Part shown: positions 42,650-52,651 of the stretch, piece after piece | Layout of the letters: every line of letters begins with the position of its first letter | Position numbering within the stretch: position 1 is the first letter of the stretch | DNA from: Arthrobacter sp. SW1 | GTDB taxonomy: Bacteria > Actinomycetota > Actinomycetes > Actinomycetales > Micrococcaceae | Length of the DNA stretch: 64,000 nt | Direction of reading: 5' to 3' | NCBI RefSeq assembly: GCF_001766675.1 | Contig: NZ_MJLT01000007.1 | Coordinates: forward strand, 17,169-81,168 | Program-made: the position numbers and the translations under genes | Notes under the pieces: generated by a model | Databases searched by the model: none | The model's input: only the letters and a program-made list of their open reading frames with translations | Told to the model about the DNA's origin: nothing

Positions 42650-45472
42650 TCATAAAGGCCGCACCACGTAGTCGTCGAACAAGGCATTGACCGGCGCGTT
42701 TGTCGCCGAGCCGGACAGGTAGGCCAGCAGCCCCACGTTTCCGGGCGCCTGCAGGGCAGCCACGGTGTTGTCCGTGGTGGACAGCTGCCATCCGACCGGC
42801 TCGGCGGTGCCGCTGCGCCATGCCTTGGCCCTCAGGGTGGTGGGCGAGGTTCCGGTGGCCTGGACCCGCAGCTGCAGTCCCTGGCCCGCCGCCACGTCCA
42901 GCCCGGTGACGAACTGGCCCAGCGTCGTTTCGCTGGTCCCGGACAGCCGGGTCAGTTGCACGGTGACCAGGCCACCGGAATCGACCTTCACCTTGCCGCG
43001 GTATTCGGCGCCCCCCACCTTGCGGGCGATCACGCCGAAGAAGGTGCCGCCGCCGTTGCCGATCTTGTCCAGGGCCAGGGTGACGGTGGTGTCGGTGTCG
43101 CTGCTGAACACGCTGCCCAGGTAAGCGGAGGTGCCGCGGCCTGCCGCCAGGTTCATCCGGCCGTCACCGCCGGCCACGGAGTAGAAGGACGTTGAGCCAC
43201 CCACGGTCCAGGGCCCGCCGCTGTCGGCTGTCCCCCACCCCGAGCCCAAAGCCCGGCCAAAGGCATCGGCGGCGAGCGCCCCTCCCGGATCCGCGGCGAC
43301 GGTGACGGACCGCGTGGTGGTGTCCACGGCGCCGTCGTTGTCCGTCACGGTCAGGGTGATCGTGTAGGTTCCGGACGCCGCGTAGTTGTGCTGGGCGCTG
43401 GCGCCCGTGGCGGTGCCGCCGTCGCCGAAGGTCCAGCTGTAACCGCTGATGGTGCCGTCCGGATCGGAGCTGCCCCCGGCGTTGACCGTGACGCTGAGCT
43501 GGTTGGCGGTGACCGTGAAGGCGGCCGACGGCGGCTGGTTGCCGCCGTCGCTCACGGTGACCACGCGTGAGGTGCTGGTGCTTGCGCCCTCGTTGTCGCG
43601 CACCGTGAGGTTGACGGTGTAGCTGCCGGCCGCGGCGTACGTGTGCTGTGCGGTGACTCCTGTCCCGGTGCTGCCGTCGCCCCAGCCCCAGGTGTAACTG
43701 CTGATGCTGCCGTCCGGGTCGGAGGATGCGGAGGCGTTCACGCTCACGGTCAGGAGGCTGGTGCTGCTGGTGAAGCTTGCCACGGGCGGTTCATTCGTGG
43801 TGCCCACGATGGTGATGCTGCGGGTGTCGCCCGTGACGGTGTTCCCGAAGGGATCCTGGACGCGGATGCGGTAGTTCTGCTGGCCTCCGGCCAGGCCGGA
43901 ATCGTTGAAGACCAGGGTGGGCCGCTGCCAGAAGGTGGACAGCTGGGAGACGCTGTACACGGGATTGCCGTTGCGCAGCACCGTGTATGTCAGGTTGGAG
44001 TTGTCCCGGTCCCAGTTCGCCTGCCACTGCACCCGCACCTGCCCGGCGCCGGGACTGCTGAGCGTGGGCACGAAAGCGGCTCCGGACACCCGCGGGCCTT
44101 GGTCGTTCGGCGCGATCTGGCTGACGGCGAAGCGGGAAAGACCTTGCTGCGGGCTCTGGTTCACGTTGCGGAATTCGCCCACCATCACCACGTAGCTGTT
44201 GGTGCCCGTGACGGCCCAGGGGCCTTGGCTTTGCCCGCTGGCGGTGCCGGTGTCCATGTCCGGGAACCAGTTCAGCATGGACGGTGCCGGTTGGCCGGTG
44301 AAGGAGGGATAGCCGTAGATGTCCCGGGTGAGGGTTCCTGTTGCGGCCCTGCCGAAGGCCACGGCCCGGTGCCAGCTGCGTGGCGTCGTCTCCGGGAAGC
44401 CGCCGAAGTTGCCGCAGTAGTGCGGGTGCCCGGCCACGTACACGGCGGTGCTGTTCGCAAAGGCTCCGTAGGAATCCCCGTGGCAGTCCTCCACCCATTT
44501 GATCCTGGCATCGGACCAGTTGGCAGCGAAGGCCCCTTCCAGGTTGCCGCCCGTGCCGAAGATGTACCCGGTGCCGTAGAACTGGGTGCCGTCGGTGGAC
44601 AGGGAGAGGATGGCGGAGTCGTCGCCCGCGTTCCGCACGATGTCGTTGGCCTGGATGGCCAGGGTGGCGCCGCTGCCGGAGGTGACCATGCCCAGGCCGT
44701 AGCCCGGGCGGCCGGAGCCGTTGAGGGTGGTGAACGCGCCGCCCACCACCACACGGTCCGCCGACGGCGACAATGCCAGGGCGTTGACCCTTGCGTTCGC
44801 GTTCGGCGCCCAGGACAGCAGCGCACCGTCCGCGGCGCTGACCGCGGCCAGACGGTTCCGGGTGGCCGAGCCCACCGCGTTGAACGTGCCGCCGAACCAC
44901 ACAGTGGAGTTGCTGGCCACGATCGCCCTGACGCTGGCGGACACCTTGGGCGCGAAGGAGGACACCAGGCTGCCGTCATCCGGGTCGAAGGCAGCGATCC
45001 GGTTCCGCTGGATGCCGTTCACGGTGGTGAAGTCCCCGCCTACGTAGATCCGCGAACCGTCCGGAGAGGCAGCGATGGACAGCGCCTGGCCGTTCAGGAC
45101 CGGGGCGAAGTTGCTCTTCAGGAGCCCGCTGGCGAGGTCGAAGGCGAGGATGTTCCGGCGTGCCACGAGTTGTGTTCCCGGCGCCGCCCCGTACGGACGG
45201 GCGTTGTTGAACCTGCCCGCCACGTACACGGTGCCGCCCACGGTCACGGCTTGCCAGGCCACGCCGTCGTGCTGGGCCGTGGGCAGGCTGTCCGCGGTCA
45301 CGGTGACGGGCGTCTTGGGATCGTTCGGGTCCACCGGCGCCGAATCCGCCACGGCCGGCGGTGCGGTGAAGCCGCCCCACGGGGCAGCCAGCGCCGTAAT
45401 GACGGCGAGCCCCAGGCACGCCAGTCGCCTGCGGAACGTCCTTCGTGGTGCGGCCGTCGCTGCAGCGGTCAT
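42650..45472 (-). CDS. Giant secreted PKD-domain surface protein A
   Basis: A 940-residue secreted protein. A signal peptide (about 1-40, ending PAVADSA) is followed by a repeated-strand, propeller-like region (about 45-440, with repeats such as SPDGSRIYVGGDFTTVNG), a fibronectin-III-like domain (about 450-555), two PKD domains (about 558-640 and 642-725, PPVASFTSS and PPSAAFTVT) and a C-terminal domain of about 200 residues starting ADAFGRALGSGWG. The same C-terminal domain occurs twice in the next protein. I chose ATG 45472 with GGGGGAGGAA upstream; the open frame to 45649 lacks these signals. It probably binds or shapes the extracellular polysaccharide; no enzyme motif was seen. Confidence 0.85.
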   Translation of the reverse strand: MTAAATAAPRRTFRRRLACLGLAVITALAAPWGGFTAPPAVADSAPVDPNDPKTPVTVTADSLPTAQHDGVAWQAVTVGGTVYVAGRFNNARPYGAAPGTQLVARRNILAFDLASGLLKSNFAPVLNGQALSIAASPDGSRIYVGGDFTTVNGIQRNRIAAFDPDDGSLVSSFAPKVSASVRAIVASNSTVWFGGTFNAVGSATRNRLAAVSAADGALLSWAPNANARVNALALSPSADRVVVGGAFTTLNGSGRPGYGLGMVTSGSGATLAIQANDIVRNAGDDSAILSLSTDGTQFYGTGYIFGTGGNLEGAFAANWSDARIKWVEDCHGDSYGAFANSTAVYVAGHPHYCGNFGGFPETTPRSWHRAVAFGRAATGTLTRDIYGYPSFTGQPAPSMLNWFPDMDTGTASGQSQGPWAVTGTNSYVVMVGEFRNVNQSPQQGLSRFAVSQIAPNDQGPRVSGAAFVPTLSSPGAGQVRVQWQANWDRDNSNLTYTVLRNGNPVYSVSQLSTFWQRPTLVFNDSGLAGGQQNYRIRVQDPFGNTVTGDTRSITIVGTTNEPPVASFTSSTSLLTVSVNASASSDPDGSISSYTWGWGDGSTGTGVTAQHTYAAAGSYTVNLTVRDNEGASTSTSRVVTVSDGGNQPPSAAFTVTANQLSVTVNAGGSSDPDGTISGYSWTFGDGGTATGASAQHNYAASGTYTITLTVTDNDGAVDTTTRSVTVAADPGGALAADAFGRALGSGWGTADSGGPWTVGGSTSFYSVAGGDGRMNLAAGRGTSAYLGSVFSSDTDTTVTLALDKIGNGGGTFFGVIARKVGGAEYRGKVKVDSGGLVTVQLTRLSGTSETTLGQFVTGLDVAAGQGLQLRVQATGTSPTTLRAKAWRSGTAEPVGWQLSTTDNTVAALQAPGNVGLLAYLSGSATNAPVNALFDDYVVRPL

Positions 45473-45611
45473 GAGCGTGTTCCTCCCCCAAATCCACGTC
45501 GCCATTGCCGGGTGTGGAGTGGGCGCTGAGCCGCTCACCGTTCCCTCCGGCGGGCACCGCCGAAGGGTTGATTGCTGTGTATTGTGTGCACCTGTCCCCC
45601 TCAGGCTACTC

Positions 45612-48600
45612 TCACGGAACCCGCACGAGGTAGTCGTCGAAGCGGGCAATCACGGGCATGTTCGTGGCGGACACGGACAGGTAGGCGTTCAATGCCGTGG
45701 TCCCGGCTGCCTGGAGCGAGGCGGTGGTGTCCGTCCGGCTCAGCAGCCAGGCCGCGGGCTCCGCGGTTCCGTCCCGCCAGGCCTTTGCCCGGATGGTGGC
45801 CGGATTCGCCCCGATCACCTGGAAGCGGATCTGCACGGCCTCGCCCGCGGCCACGGTCAGCCCTGCGACGTTCGCGGACACCAGGGTGGTCTCCGCGTTG
45901 CCCGAGGTCCGCGTCAGGTACAAAGTGGTGGCGCCCGTGGCGGCGATCTTCAGCTTGGCGCGGTAATCGTCGCTGCCCACCCGGCGCCCGGTGACGCTCA
46001 GGAAGGTGCCGCCGCCGTCGCCGAGCTTGTCCAGCGAGACCTTGACCTGCACGTCCGTGTCCGGCCCGCCGGCCCCGGGCAATGCCGCGGAGCGGGATGC
46101 TCCGGCCGTGCCAAGCAGCATGGTGCCGACGCCGCCGGAGACGTTGTAGTTCGCGGCGCCGCTGCCGATCGTCCAGGCGCCGCCGCTGTCAGCGCTGCCC
46201 CAGCCGGACGCTACCGCCCGGCCGAAGGCATCGGCAGCAAGAGGCGCCGCGGGCGGCGGATCCGTGACGGTCACCGCATGCGTCACCGCATCTGTGGCGC
46301 CGTCGTCGTCCGTTACAGTCAGGGTCACCTGATAGGTGCCTGCCGCGGCGTAGGTGTGCGACGGCGCCTGGCCGCTGCCGTTCGAGGCGTCGCCGAAGTT
46401 CCACGCATAGGCGGCGATGGTTCCGTCATTGTCCGTGGAACCGCCGGCGTTGAACGAGGCGGTGAGGTTGCTGACCGAGGAGGTGAAGGCGGCCACCGGC
46501 GCGACGTTCGGCGTCGGGTTGCCGCCGGCCGTGGCGTTCAGTCCGTCGTAGCGCAGCACGACGGGAACGTTCGTGCTGGAGCCGGACAGGTAGCTCACCA
46601 GCCCCACGCCGCCCGGTACTTCGAGGGCGTCCGTGGAGTCGTTCACCGTGAGCTGCCAGGCCGCCGGCTCCGCCGTCCCGGCCCGCCACACCTTGCCGCT
46701 GACCGCCGTGGCGTTGACGCCCTGCAGCTTGAGCCGCAGGACCAGCCGCTCGTTTGCTGCCACCGTGAGCCCGGCGATGTTCAGCGGCCCGGCGATGGTT
46801 GCTTCGGCGCCGCCCACCACGCGGGTGAGGTACAGGGAAACCGCACCGGTGCTGGCCACCTTCACCTTGGCCCGGTAGTCGTTGCTGCCCGCGTGCCGGC
46901 CCAGCAGCGAGGCGAACCAGCCCCCACCGTTGGCCACCTTGTCCGCGGAGACCTCCACCCGTGCGTCGACATCGGCCGAGGACACGGAGTTCAGCAGCGC
47001 GCTGCGGCTTTGGCCCGCTGTGCCGATCGTCATGGCGCCGCTGCCGCCGTTGACTGCGAAGTTGGTGGCCCCTCCGGCGATGGTCCAGGGACCGCCGGTG
47101 TCGGCGCTGCCCCAGCCGCCCGACGTCGTCCGCCCGAAGGCGTCGGCGGCCAGGACGGTATCCGGCGGCGGCGCGGTGACGGTGACGTTCTTCGTCAGGG
47201 TGCCGGTGGCGCCGTCGTCATCGGTGACGGTGAGTTTCACTGCGTACGTACCAGCCACCGCGTAGCTGTGCGAAGGCGCCGCGGTGGTGGCGGTGCCGCC
47301 GTCGCCGAAGGTCCAGGCGTAGGCGGCAATGGTGCCGTCCGGGTCCGCCGAGCCGCTGCCGTCGAAGGCAACCGCGAGATCGTCCGCGGTGGCGGTGAAA
47401 GCGGCCGACGGCGGCTGGTTGGGCGGCGGGGCCGTCACCGTGACGGGGTGGGTTTCGGAATCGGTGTTGCCGGTGTTGTCCGTGACCGTCAGCGTGACGG
47501 TGTACGTGCCGCCGGCCGCGTACGTGTGCTGCGCGGCCACCCCGCTGCCGGTTCCGCCGTCGCCGAAGTTCCAGGCGTACGCCGTGATGGGGCCGTTGGC
47601 GTCCGAGGACGTGGTGCCGTCAACGCTCACAGTGAGCCCGTTGGTGCTCGTGGTGAACCTGGCCACCGGCGGCGCCGGCGGGGCGTTCACCGTTCGGCCG
47701 GACGCCACATAGTGGGCCTGCACCCGGGACAGCGGCAGCACGGCCGGATAGATGGCCACCTCGTCGATCTGGCCGGCCAGGTAGCGGCTCAAGGGCCGGT
47801 CCGCCCAGCTGCCCAGGGTGTCGCCGCCGATCCGCCAGTAGGCATCGATCGGCCAGGCCGTGGTGACATCGGCGCGGCTGGCCTGCAGCACGCCGTCGAC
47901 GAACAATTGCATGCCGTTCGGGCCGAGCGTGGCCACCACGTGGTGCCACTGGTTGTTGTTGTAACTGCCGGTGGTGTTGATGGTCTGCCGGGTGCCGCCG
48001 TCGGGCCGGACGCCGAAGTAGAGCCGGCCCGTATTGGACATGTAGACCGTGCGGTCCTTGTCCGCGGAGACGTCGGACTGGGTGTTGCCGTAACCGATGA
48101 TCTCGCCGCCCGTGATGGTGTTGGTGCGGAACCAGGCCTCGACGCTGAACACGTTGGGCCGCTTGGCCAGGGTCGGGTTGAAGGCCACGCTGCTGGTGGT
48201 GCCGTTGAAGGACGCGGCCGTATTCGCCTCGCCGTTCACTGCGCCGGACGCGCCGAAAGTGACGCCGGGCATGAGCTCGAGGTCGTCCTTGCCGGCAGAA
48301 TCCACGCCCGTCACGCCGGAAGGTTCGCCGAGGCGCCAGTAGTTCACCGGATCGTCGGCCTGTACGGAGGCGGCGTAAGCGCTCGACGGCGGAGCGGTGC
48401 CGCCCGCGGTGATCGTCACGGTATCGCTGCGGGCTTCGTTGCCGAACGGATCACGGGCGAAGACACGGTACCGGTATTCCTGGCCCGGGGTAAGCCCGGT
48501 GTCCAGGAAGGTCATCCCGGGCCGGTCCCAGAACGTGGAGGGCTGTTCGATGGTGCGGATGACGTTGCTGTCCCGCAGCACCTGATACGTGAGTTCGCGG

Positions 48601-50084
48601 TTGTCCTGGTCCCAGTTCGCTTGCCAGCGCACGCGCACCTGGCCAGGGCCGGGCGTGGACAGGGTGGGATTGAGGTTGGTGCCGTCCACCCGCGGGCCGC
48701 GCTGGTTGGGCGCGATGCTGCTCTTGGCATAGCGGACCAGTCCCTGCTGCGGCTGGTTGTTGACGATGGTGAATTCGCCGGCCATGGCCACGTAATCCGC
48801 GGTGCTGGCCACGCTCCACGGGCCTTGGTCCTGGCCGGTGAAGGAACCGGCATCCAAGAACGGGTACCAGTTCAGCAATGAAGGCGCCGGGGTGCCGGCG
48901 AAGTTGGTGTAGCCGTGGCTTTCCTGGGTGAGGACCCCGGTGGCCGCCTTGCTGAAGGCCAGCGCCCGGTTGAACTGCCAGGGCTGCGTTTGCGGGAAGC
49001 CGTCCACGTTGCCGCAGTAGTGGGCGTGCCCCGCCAGGTACACCACGTCCCCTTGCGGGGCGATCGAGTAAGTGTCGCCGTGGCAGTCCTCGATCCATTT
49101 GGTGGAGTTGTCCGACCAGTTCACGGAGAACATGCCCTCCAACGTGCTGGTGCGGCCAAAGGTGTATCCGGCGCCGTACACGTTGGCACCGTCCGTGGCC
49201 AGGGTGGTGATGGCGCCGTTGGTTCCGCCGTTGCGGACCACGTTGTTGATGGGGAACGGCATGAGGGTGCCGGTGTTGGTGTCCACGCGGCCCAGGCCGA
49301 AGCCTGGGTTGGTGGAGCCGTTGAGGCTGGTGAACGCGCCGCCCACCACCATGCTGGCGCCGTTGGGTGCCAGGGCCAACGCGTTGACCCGTCCGCCGGC
49401 GGCCACCGGGTTCCATGGCAGCAGGGTGGCGTTGGCTGCGGTCACGGCGGCGAGCCGCCCACGGCTGACCGAACCGACGGCGTCAAACAGGCCGCCGAAA
49501 TAAACGGTGTCCGCCGTCGCCACGATTGCGCGGACCGAGGCGGACACCTTGGGGAGGAAGCTGGTGATGATTGCACCGTTGGCGGGGTTCAAGGCCACCA
49601 GGCGCCACACCGTGGAGCCGTTGACGGTGGTGAAGGAGCCGCCGGCGTAGAGGCGTGAGCCGTCCGGGGACGCTGCGAGCGCGGTGACTTCGCCGTTGGT
49701 GGTGGGCGCGAAGGTGGTGCTCAGGGCGCCGGTGGTGAGGTTGTAGGCCAGCAGGTTGGCACGGGCCACGCCGGTGCCGGGTGCCGCGCCGAACGGCCGG
49801 GCTTCGGTGAAGTTGCCGCCCACGTACACCGTGTTGCCGATGATCACCTGGGTCCAGGCCACGCCGTTGATCTGTGCGGTAGGCAGCCCGTCGGCGGCCA
49901 CGGTCACGGGCGTCTTCGGGTCGGCGGGGTTGGCGGGGGCGGTGTCAGCCCGTGCCGGTACTGTCCCGACGACGGCGAGCGACACCGCCGTCGCGAATCC
50001 CAGCAGCGCTGCCAGGAGGGGCGTGCGGAAGCCCCTGCGTGCCGGGCGCCGGTGGCCTGCCCGGGAATCGTCACTTATGCGCAT
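45612..50084 (-). CDS. Giant secreted PKD / LamG surface protein B
   Basis: A 1490-residue secreted paralogue of protein A. After the signal peptide come the propeller-like region (about 50-450), a fibronectin-III-like domain (about 456-560), a LamG-type lectin domain (about 565-790, YWRLGEPSG to VQAHYVASGR), two PKD domains (about 797-970), a C-terminal-type domain (about 977-1185), a third PKD (about 1190-1275) and a second copy of that domain (about 1280-1490). Compared with A it has gained LamG and one PKD-domain unit. ATG 50084 has GGGGAAG upstream and overlaps the glycosyltransferase gene by 14 bp. A matrix or adhesin role in the polysaccharide layer is the likely explanation. Confidence 0.87.
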   Translation of the reverse strand: MRISDDSRAGHRRPARRGFRTPLLAALLGFATAVSLAVVGTVPARADTAPANPADPKTPVTVAADGLPTAQINGVAWTQVIIGNTVYVGGNFTEARPFGAAPGTGVARANLLAYNLTTGALSTTFAPTTNGEVTALAASPDGSRLYAGGSFTTVNGSTVWRLVALNPANGAIITSFLPKVSASVRAIVATADTVYFGGLFDAVGSVSRGRLAAVTAANATLLPWNPVAAGGRVNALALAPNGASMVVGGAFTSLNGSTNPGFGLGRVDTNTGTLMPFPINNVVRNGGTNGAITTLATDGANVYGAGYTFGRTSTLEGMFSVNWSDNSTKWIEDCHGDTYSIAPQGDVVYLAGHAHYCGNVDGFPQTQPWQFNRALAFSKAATGVLTQESHGYTNFAGTPAPSLLNWYPFLDAGSFTGQDQGPWSVASTADYVAMAGEFTIVNNQPQQGLVRYAKSSIAPNQRGPRVDGTNLNPTLSTPGPGQVRVRWQANWDQDNRELTYQVLRDSNVIRTIEQPSTFWDRPGMTFLDTGLTPGQEYRYRVFARDPFGNEARSDTVTITAGGTAPPSSAYAASVQADDPVNYWRLGEPSGVTGVDSAGKDDLELMPGVTFGASGAVNGEANTAASFNGTTSSVAFNPTLAKRPNVFSVEAWFRTNTITGGEIIGYGNTQSDVSADKDRTVYMSNTGRLYFGVRPDGGTRQTINTTGSYNNNQWHHVVATLGPNGMQLFVDGVLQASRADVTTAWPIDAYWRIGGDTLGSWADRPLSRYLAGQIDEVAIYPAVLPLSRVQAHYVASGRTVNAPPAPPVARFTTSTNGLTVSVDGTTSSDANGPITAYAWNFGDGGTGSGVAAQHTYAAGGTYTVTLTVTDNTGNTDSETHPVTVTAPPPNQPPSAAFTATADDLAVAFDGSGSADPDGTIAAYAWTFGDGGTATTAAPSHSYAVAGTYAVKLTVTDDDGATGTLTKNVTVTAPPPDTVLAADAFGRTTSGGWGSADTGGPWTIAGGATNFAVNGGSGAMTIGTAGQSRSALLNSVSSADVDARVEVSADKVANGGGWFASLLGRHAGSNDYRAKVKVASTGAVSLYLTRVVGGAEATIAGPLNIAGLTVAANERLVLRLKLQGVNATAVSGKVWRAGTAEPAAWQLTVNDSTDALEVPGGVGLVSYLSGSSTNVPVVLRYDGLNATAGGNPTPNVAPVAAFTSSVSNLTASFNAGGSTDNDGTIAAYAWNFGDASNGSGQAPSHTYAAAGTYQVTLTVTDDDGATDAVTHAVTVTDPPPAAPLAADAFGRAVASGWGSADSGGAWTIGSGAANYNVSGGVGTMLLGTAGASRSAALPGAGGPDTDVQVKVSLDKLGDGGGTFLSVTGRRVGSDDYRAKLKIAATGATTLYLTRTSGNAETTLVSANVAGLTVAAGEAVQIRFQVIGANPATIRAKAWRDGTAEPAAWLLSRTDTTASLQAAGTTALNAYLSVSATNMPVIARFDDYLVRVP

Positions 50085-51084
50085 TGTCTTCCCCGTCCCA
50101 GAGATTCTTGGTGAAGCGTCGGTGTTCCGTACGGCCTTCTGCCAGGCCCGCCGCGGTAAGCAGTTCGATGTCGGTGTGCGAGTACAGCCCGCGGATCCAG
50201 TGGTCGTTGCGGTGCTGCTCCACGTTCAGTTCGTTCAAGGGGGTGTGCTGGCTGCCGGGGATCATCGGAAAATGCCGCGGCATCCTGTCCACCTGCCGCA
50301 CCGGGATGCCGGCGCGGAGGGCCACCCAGTGCAGCCAGATATCGTCCGCCCCCGGGCAGACATCCATGAAGAGCACGCCCCTGCGCCGCAGTTCGCGCAG
50401 CATGGCCGGCGGGTAGATCACCCCGGAGACGCCGAGGGCGAAGTTGTTGAATGCCGGCCGGGTATCCTTGCGGCGTTCCCAGGCGTCGTAGTGGACGATG
50501 CTGCCGTTGTTGATCCCGATGGCGCTCACCCAGTGGCCGTGGATCATGTCCGGGTGGGCTACGTTGGCATCCAGCAGGACCTCAAGCCAGGTGGGCGGGT
50601 AGATGATGTCGTCATCCGCGGTGACCAGCGGGTAGCCTTCCAGCTCCGGAGCCGACACGTAGGGGTAGTACTTGGTGTGCGGGCCGTAGTTGCCGCTGAG
50701 CCGTACCTCCACGCCGCGGCGGCGGAGCCGGCGCAGGGCGGCCGGTTCGTCGTCGAGCAGCCGCGGGTCGTCCAGCCAGAGGATCATCCGCCGCGGTTTG
50801 ACGGTGCCGCGCGCGATCGACTCCAGTGCCACGGAGACTGTCCGGATCCTGGGGCCGTAGCTGGTCATGGACACCACGACGTCGGCGCTGCCGGTGGCGC
50901 TGCTGCGCACCAGCAGGTTCCGCAGCCGCAGGTGGAGCAGCCCCGCGTAGGCGGCCAGGCGGCGGGCGGTCTTGCGGGCCCGCCGGGCCGCGCGGCGCGC
51001 GGGTTGCGGCAGGCCGTGCCCGAGCCGGGTGTGGACGGGCCGCGCGCGTCCGGGCCGGGCCGGGCGGGCGATGGTGCCGGTCAT
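50071..51084 (-). CDS. Glycosyltransferase (GT2-like, DDD motif)
   Basis: The 337-residue protein has a basic N-terminal 60 residues and then a GT-A-like domain: VVVSMTSYGPRIRTV, MILWLDDPRLL and the metal motif LVTADDDIIYPPTW near residue 155. FMDVCPGADDIWLHW further on provides acidic residues typical of the acceptor side. There is no signal peptide. ATG 51084 overlaps the stop of the upstream gene (ATGA). It is part of the long minus-strand operon from 55907 and would add a sugar to the repeat unit; specificity is unknown. Confidence 0.8.
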   Translation of the reverse strand: MTGTIARPARPGRARPVHTRLGHGLPQPARRAARRARKTARRLAAYAGLLHLRLRNLLVRSSATGSADVVVSMTSYGPRIRTVSVALESIARGTVKPRRMILWLDDPRLLDDEPAALRRLRRRGVEVRLSGNYGPHTKYYPYVSAPELEGYPLVTADDDIIYPPTWLEVLLDANVAHPDMIHGHWVSAIGINNGSIVHYDAWERRKDTRPAFNNFALGVSGVIYPPAMLRELRRRGVLFMDVCPGADDIWLHWVALRAGIPVRQVDRMPRHFPMIPGSQHTPLNELNVEQHRNDHWIRGLYSHTDIELLTAAGLAEGRTEHRRFTKNLWDGEDNAHK

Positions 51085-51854
51085 CGTGGGGCCTGCCCTT
51101 CAAAGACCGCGATCGGAGTGAGCGCATCGAGGCTGAAGGAGATCCGCACCTTGCCGCGCTGATCCAGGGGAACCGCGAAGACGAGCGTGCTTGAGGCGCT
51201 CGCTCCGGCGGCCACACTCAGCGGGAACTCCGTGGCACCCGGCCCGCTCAAGGGACTGGCCGGGGAATCGTCAGCGCCGTAGCTGACGTTGACCAGGGCC
51301 GTGCCGAGCTTCAGCGCCGAGGCCGTTCCGTTGCTGACCGTGACGGTGAAGCGCAGCGCGGGTCCGGCGATTTCGCCGACGCCGCGGGCTTCCCCGTCCA
51401 CGGCCTGCAGCCCGGTGATGGTGGCGGTGACGCCGTTCCGGACGGTTTTCTTCTCCGTCAGCGGCACTGCGGGGGCAACCGGCTGGGCGATCGTCGCCAG
51501 TTCCTTCTCGCTCTTGTTCCGCGGATCCACCGGTGCCGGGTCTTTCGCGGGGACTTTCGCCGGCGCGGTCGCGGAAGGGGCGGCTTGTGGAGCCCCGGGC
51601 GACGGCGACGCGGTAGCGGGCGGTGGCCCGTCCGGCGTCGTGGTCCCTCCGCCGCCGGGGACGGGACTGACGGGCACGCTGACGGCGGACGGCGCCGACT
51701 CGCTGATCCGCGGCGCGCCGGACACTCCGGCCTGGACAGCCGCCCAGACAACCAGTGCCGCGCCGGGCACGGCAAGGGCGGCCACCAACAACGCGGTCCG
51801 TAGCCTCGCCTTCGGGAATATGGAGCTTTTCATCATGGTCCCCCAGAGACTCAT
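51081..51854 (-). CDS. Membrane-anchored protein with Pro/Ala linker and beta-sandwich
   Basis: A 257-residue protein. A short basic N-terminus and one membrane helix (about 17-38) are followed by a Pro/Ser/Ala-rich spacer (about 45-125) and a domain of about 120 residues with alternating strands (VTATITGLQAV, LRFTVTVSNGTASALKLG, SSTLVFAVPLDQRGKVRISF) that looks like a DUF4352-type immunoglobulin fold. ATG 51854 overlaps the previous stop. It is probably exposed outside the membrane and works with the cell-surface polymer, but no function is known. Confidence 0.7.
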   Translation of the reverse strand: MSLWGTMMKSSIFPKARLRTALLVAALAVPGAALVVWAAVQAGVSGAPRISESAPSAVSVPVSPVPGGGGTTTPDGPPPATASPSPGAPQAAPSATAPAKVPAKDPAPVDPRNKSEKELATIAQPVAPAVPLTEKKTVRNGVTATITGLQAVDGEARGVGEIAGPALRFTVTVSNGTASALKLGTALVNVSYGADDSPASPLSGPGATEFPLSVAAGASASSTLVFAVPLDQRGKVRISFSLDALTPIAVFEGQAPR

Positions 51855-52651
51855 GTGGTGTCCGGGACGGCTTCCCGGAGGTGTTTTCCATGCGGCGGTT
51901 CAGGGAGCACCGAAAGCTCCCGGAACCATTTGACGGAGGCCAAGACCAGGAACGCCGCCGTCGCCACAACAATCACGGTGTACACAGACATGAACACCGG
52001 CACCGCTCCGTAGAGCACAAAGACCCAGCACAACAATCCGTAGTCCATGGGCACCACCAGCAGGGAACGCACCCAGGAGGGCCGGCGGGAATCGTCGGCC
52101 AGCGATTCGACGCCGCGCTGCCGGCGCAGTTGTTCGGTCAGGATCATGCCGAAGAACAGGACCGCACAAACAACAGCCGCGGACAACGGCACCAGCAGCA
52201 CGAGCGGCGGAGCGGCGTCGAACCGGTACAGGCCCACCGCGAGGGCGAGCGGAAGCAGGGACGTCTTGGCGGCGTCGACCATATGGTCCAGCCACTCCCC
52301 TGCGGACGAGCCGGACCGGGTAAGGCGGGCCAGCTGCCCGTCCGCGGAGTCCAGCGCATAGCCGGTGGCCAACAGCAGCGCCACCGCAACCCCAAGCCCC
52401 AAGGACGGCGGGAACAGCATGAGCAACACGATCCCGGCGAAAGTGAACACGGCGCTGATGCCGGTCACCGCGTTCGGTGAGAGCCCCGCCGCGAAGGCGA
52501 GCGCCGCCAAGTACCGGCCGAGCCTGCGGTTGACGTAGCGCGAATACGCCGGGGCACTGCGCGCGGCCTTCTTCTGCGCCCCGCCCAGGCGGTCGAGCGC
52601 AGTGCGCAGTGCCGGGGAATTCCCGACGCCGGAAGCTGCCTTGACGCTCAC
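51851..52651 (-). CDS. CDP-alcohol phosphatidyltransferase family membrane enzyme
   Basis: The 266-residue protein carries the CDP-alcohol phosphotransferase signature D-x2-D-G-x2-A-R-x8-G-x3-D-x3-D: DSADGQLARLTRSG, then GEWLDHMVDAAK, near residues 105-132. About six hydrophobic helices follow or surround it. Such enzymes attach a phospho-alcohol from a CDP-activated donor to an acceptor alcohol or lipid. GTG 52651 overlaps the previous stop as GTGA. The cytidylyltransferase two genes upstream could make its donor, so the pair may put a phosphodiester-linked alcohol on the polysaccharide or its lipid carrier. Confidence 0.83.
   Translation of the reverse strand: MSVKAASGVGNSPALRTALDRLGGAQKKAARSAPAYSRYVNRRLGRYLAALAFAAGLSPNAVTGISAVFTFAGIVLLMLFPPSLGLGVAVALLLATGYALDSADGQLARLTRSGSSAGEWLDHMVDAAKTSLLPLALAVGLYRFDAAPPLVLLVPLSAAVVCAVLFFGMILTEQLRRQRGVESLADDSRRPSWVRSLLVVPMDYGLLCWVFVLYGAVPVFMSVYTVIVVATAAFLVLASVKWFRELSVLPEPPHGKHLREAVPDTT

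Noticed and set aside
43643..48881. Long plus-strand frames opposite the two PKD protein genes
   Set aside because: The minus strand has signal peptides, ribosome sites and clear PKD and LamG domains. The plus-strand translations are low-complexity shadows.
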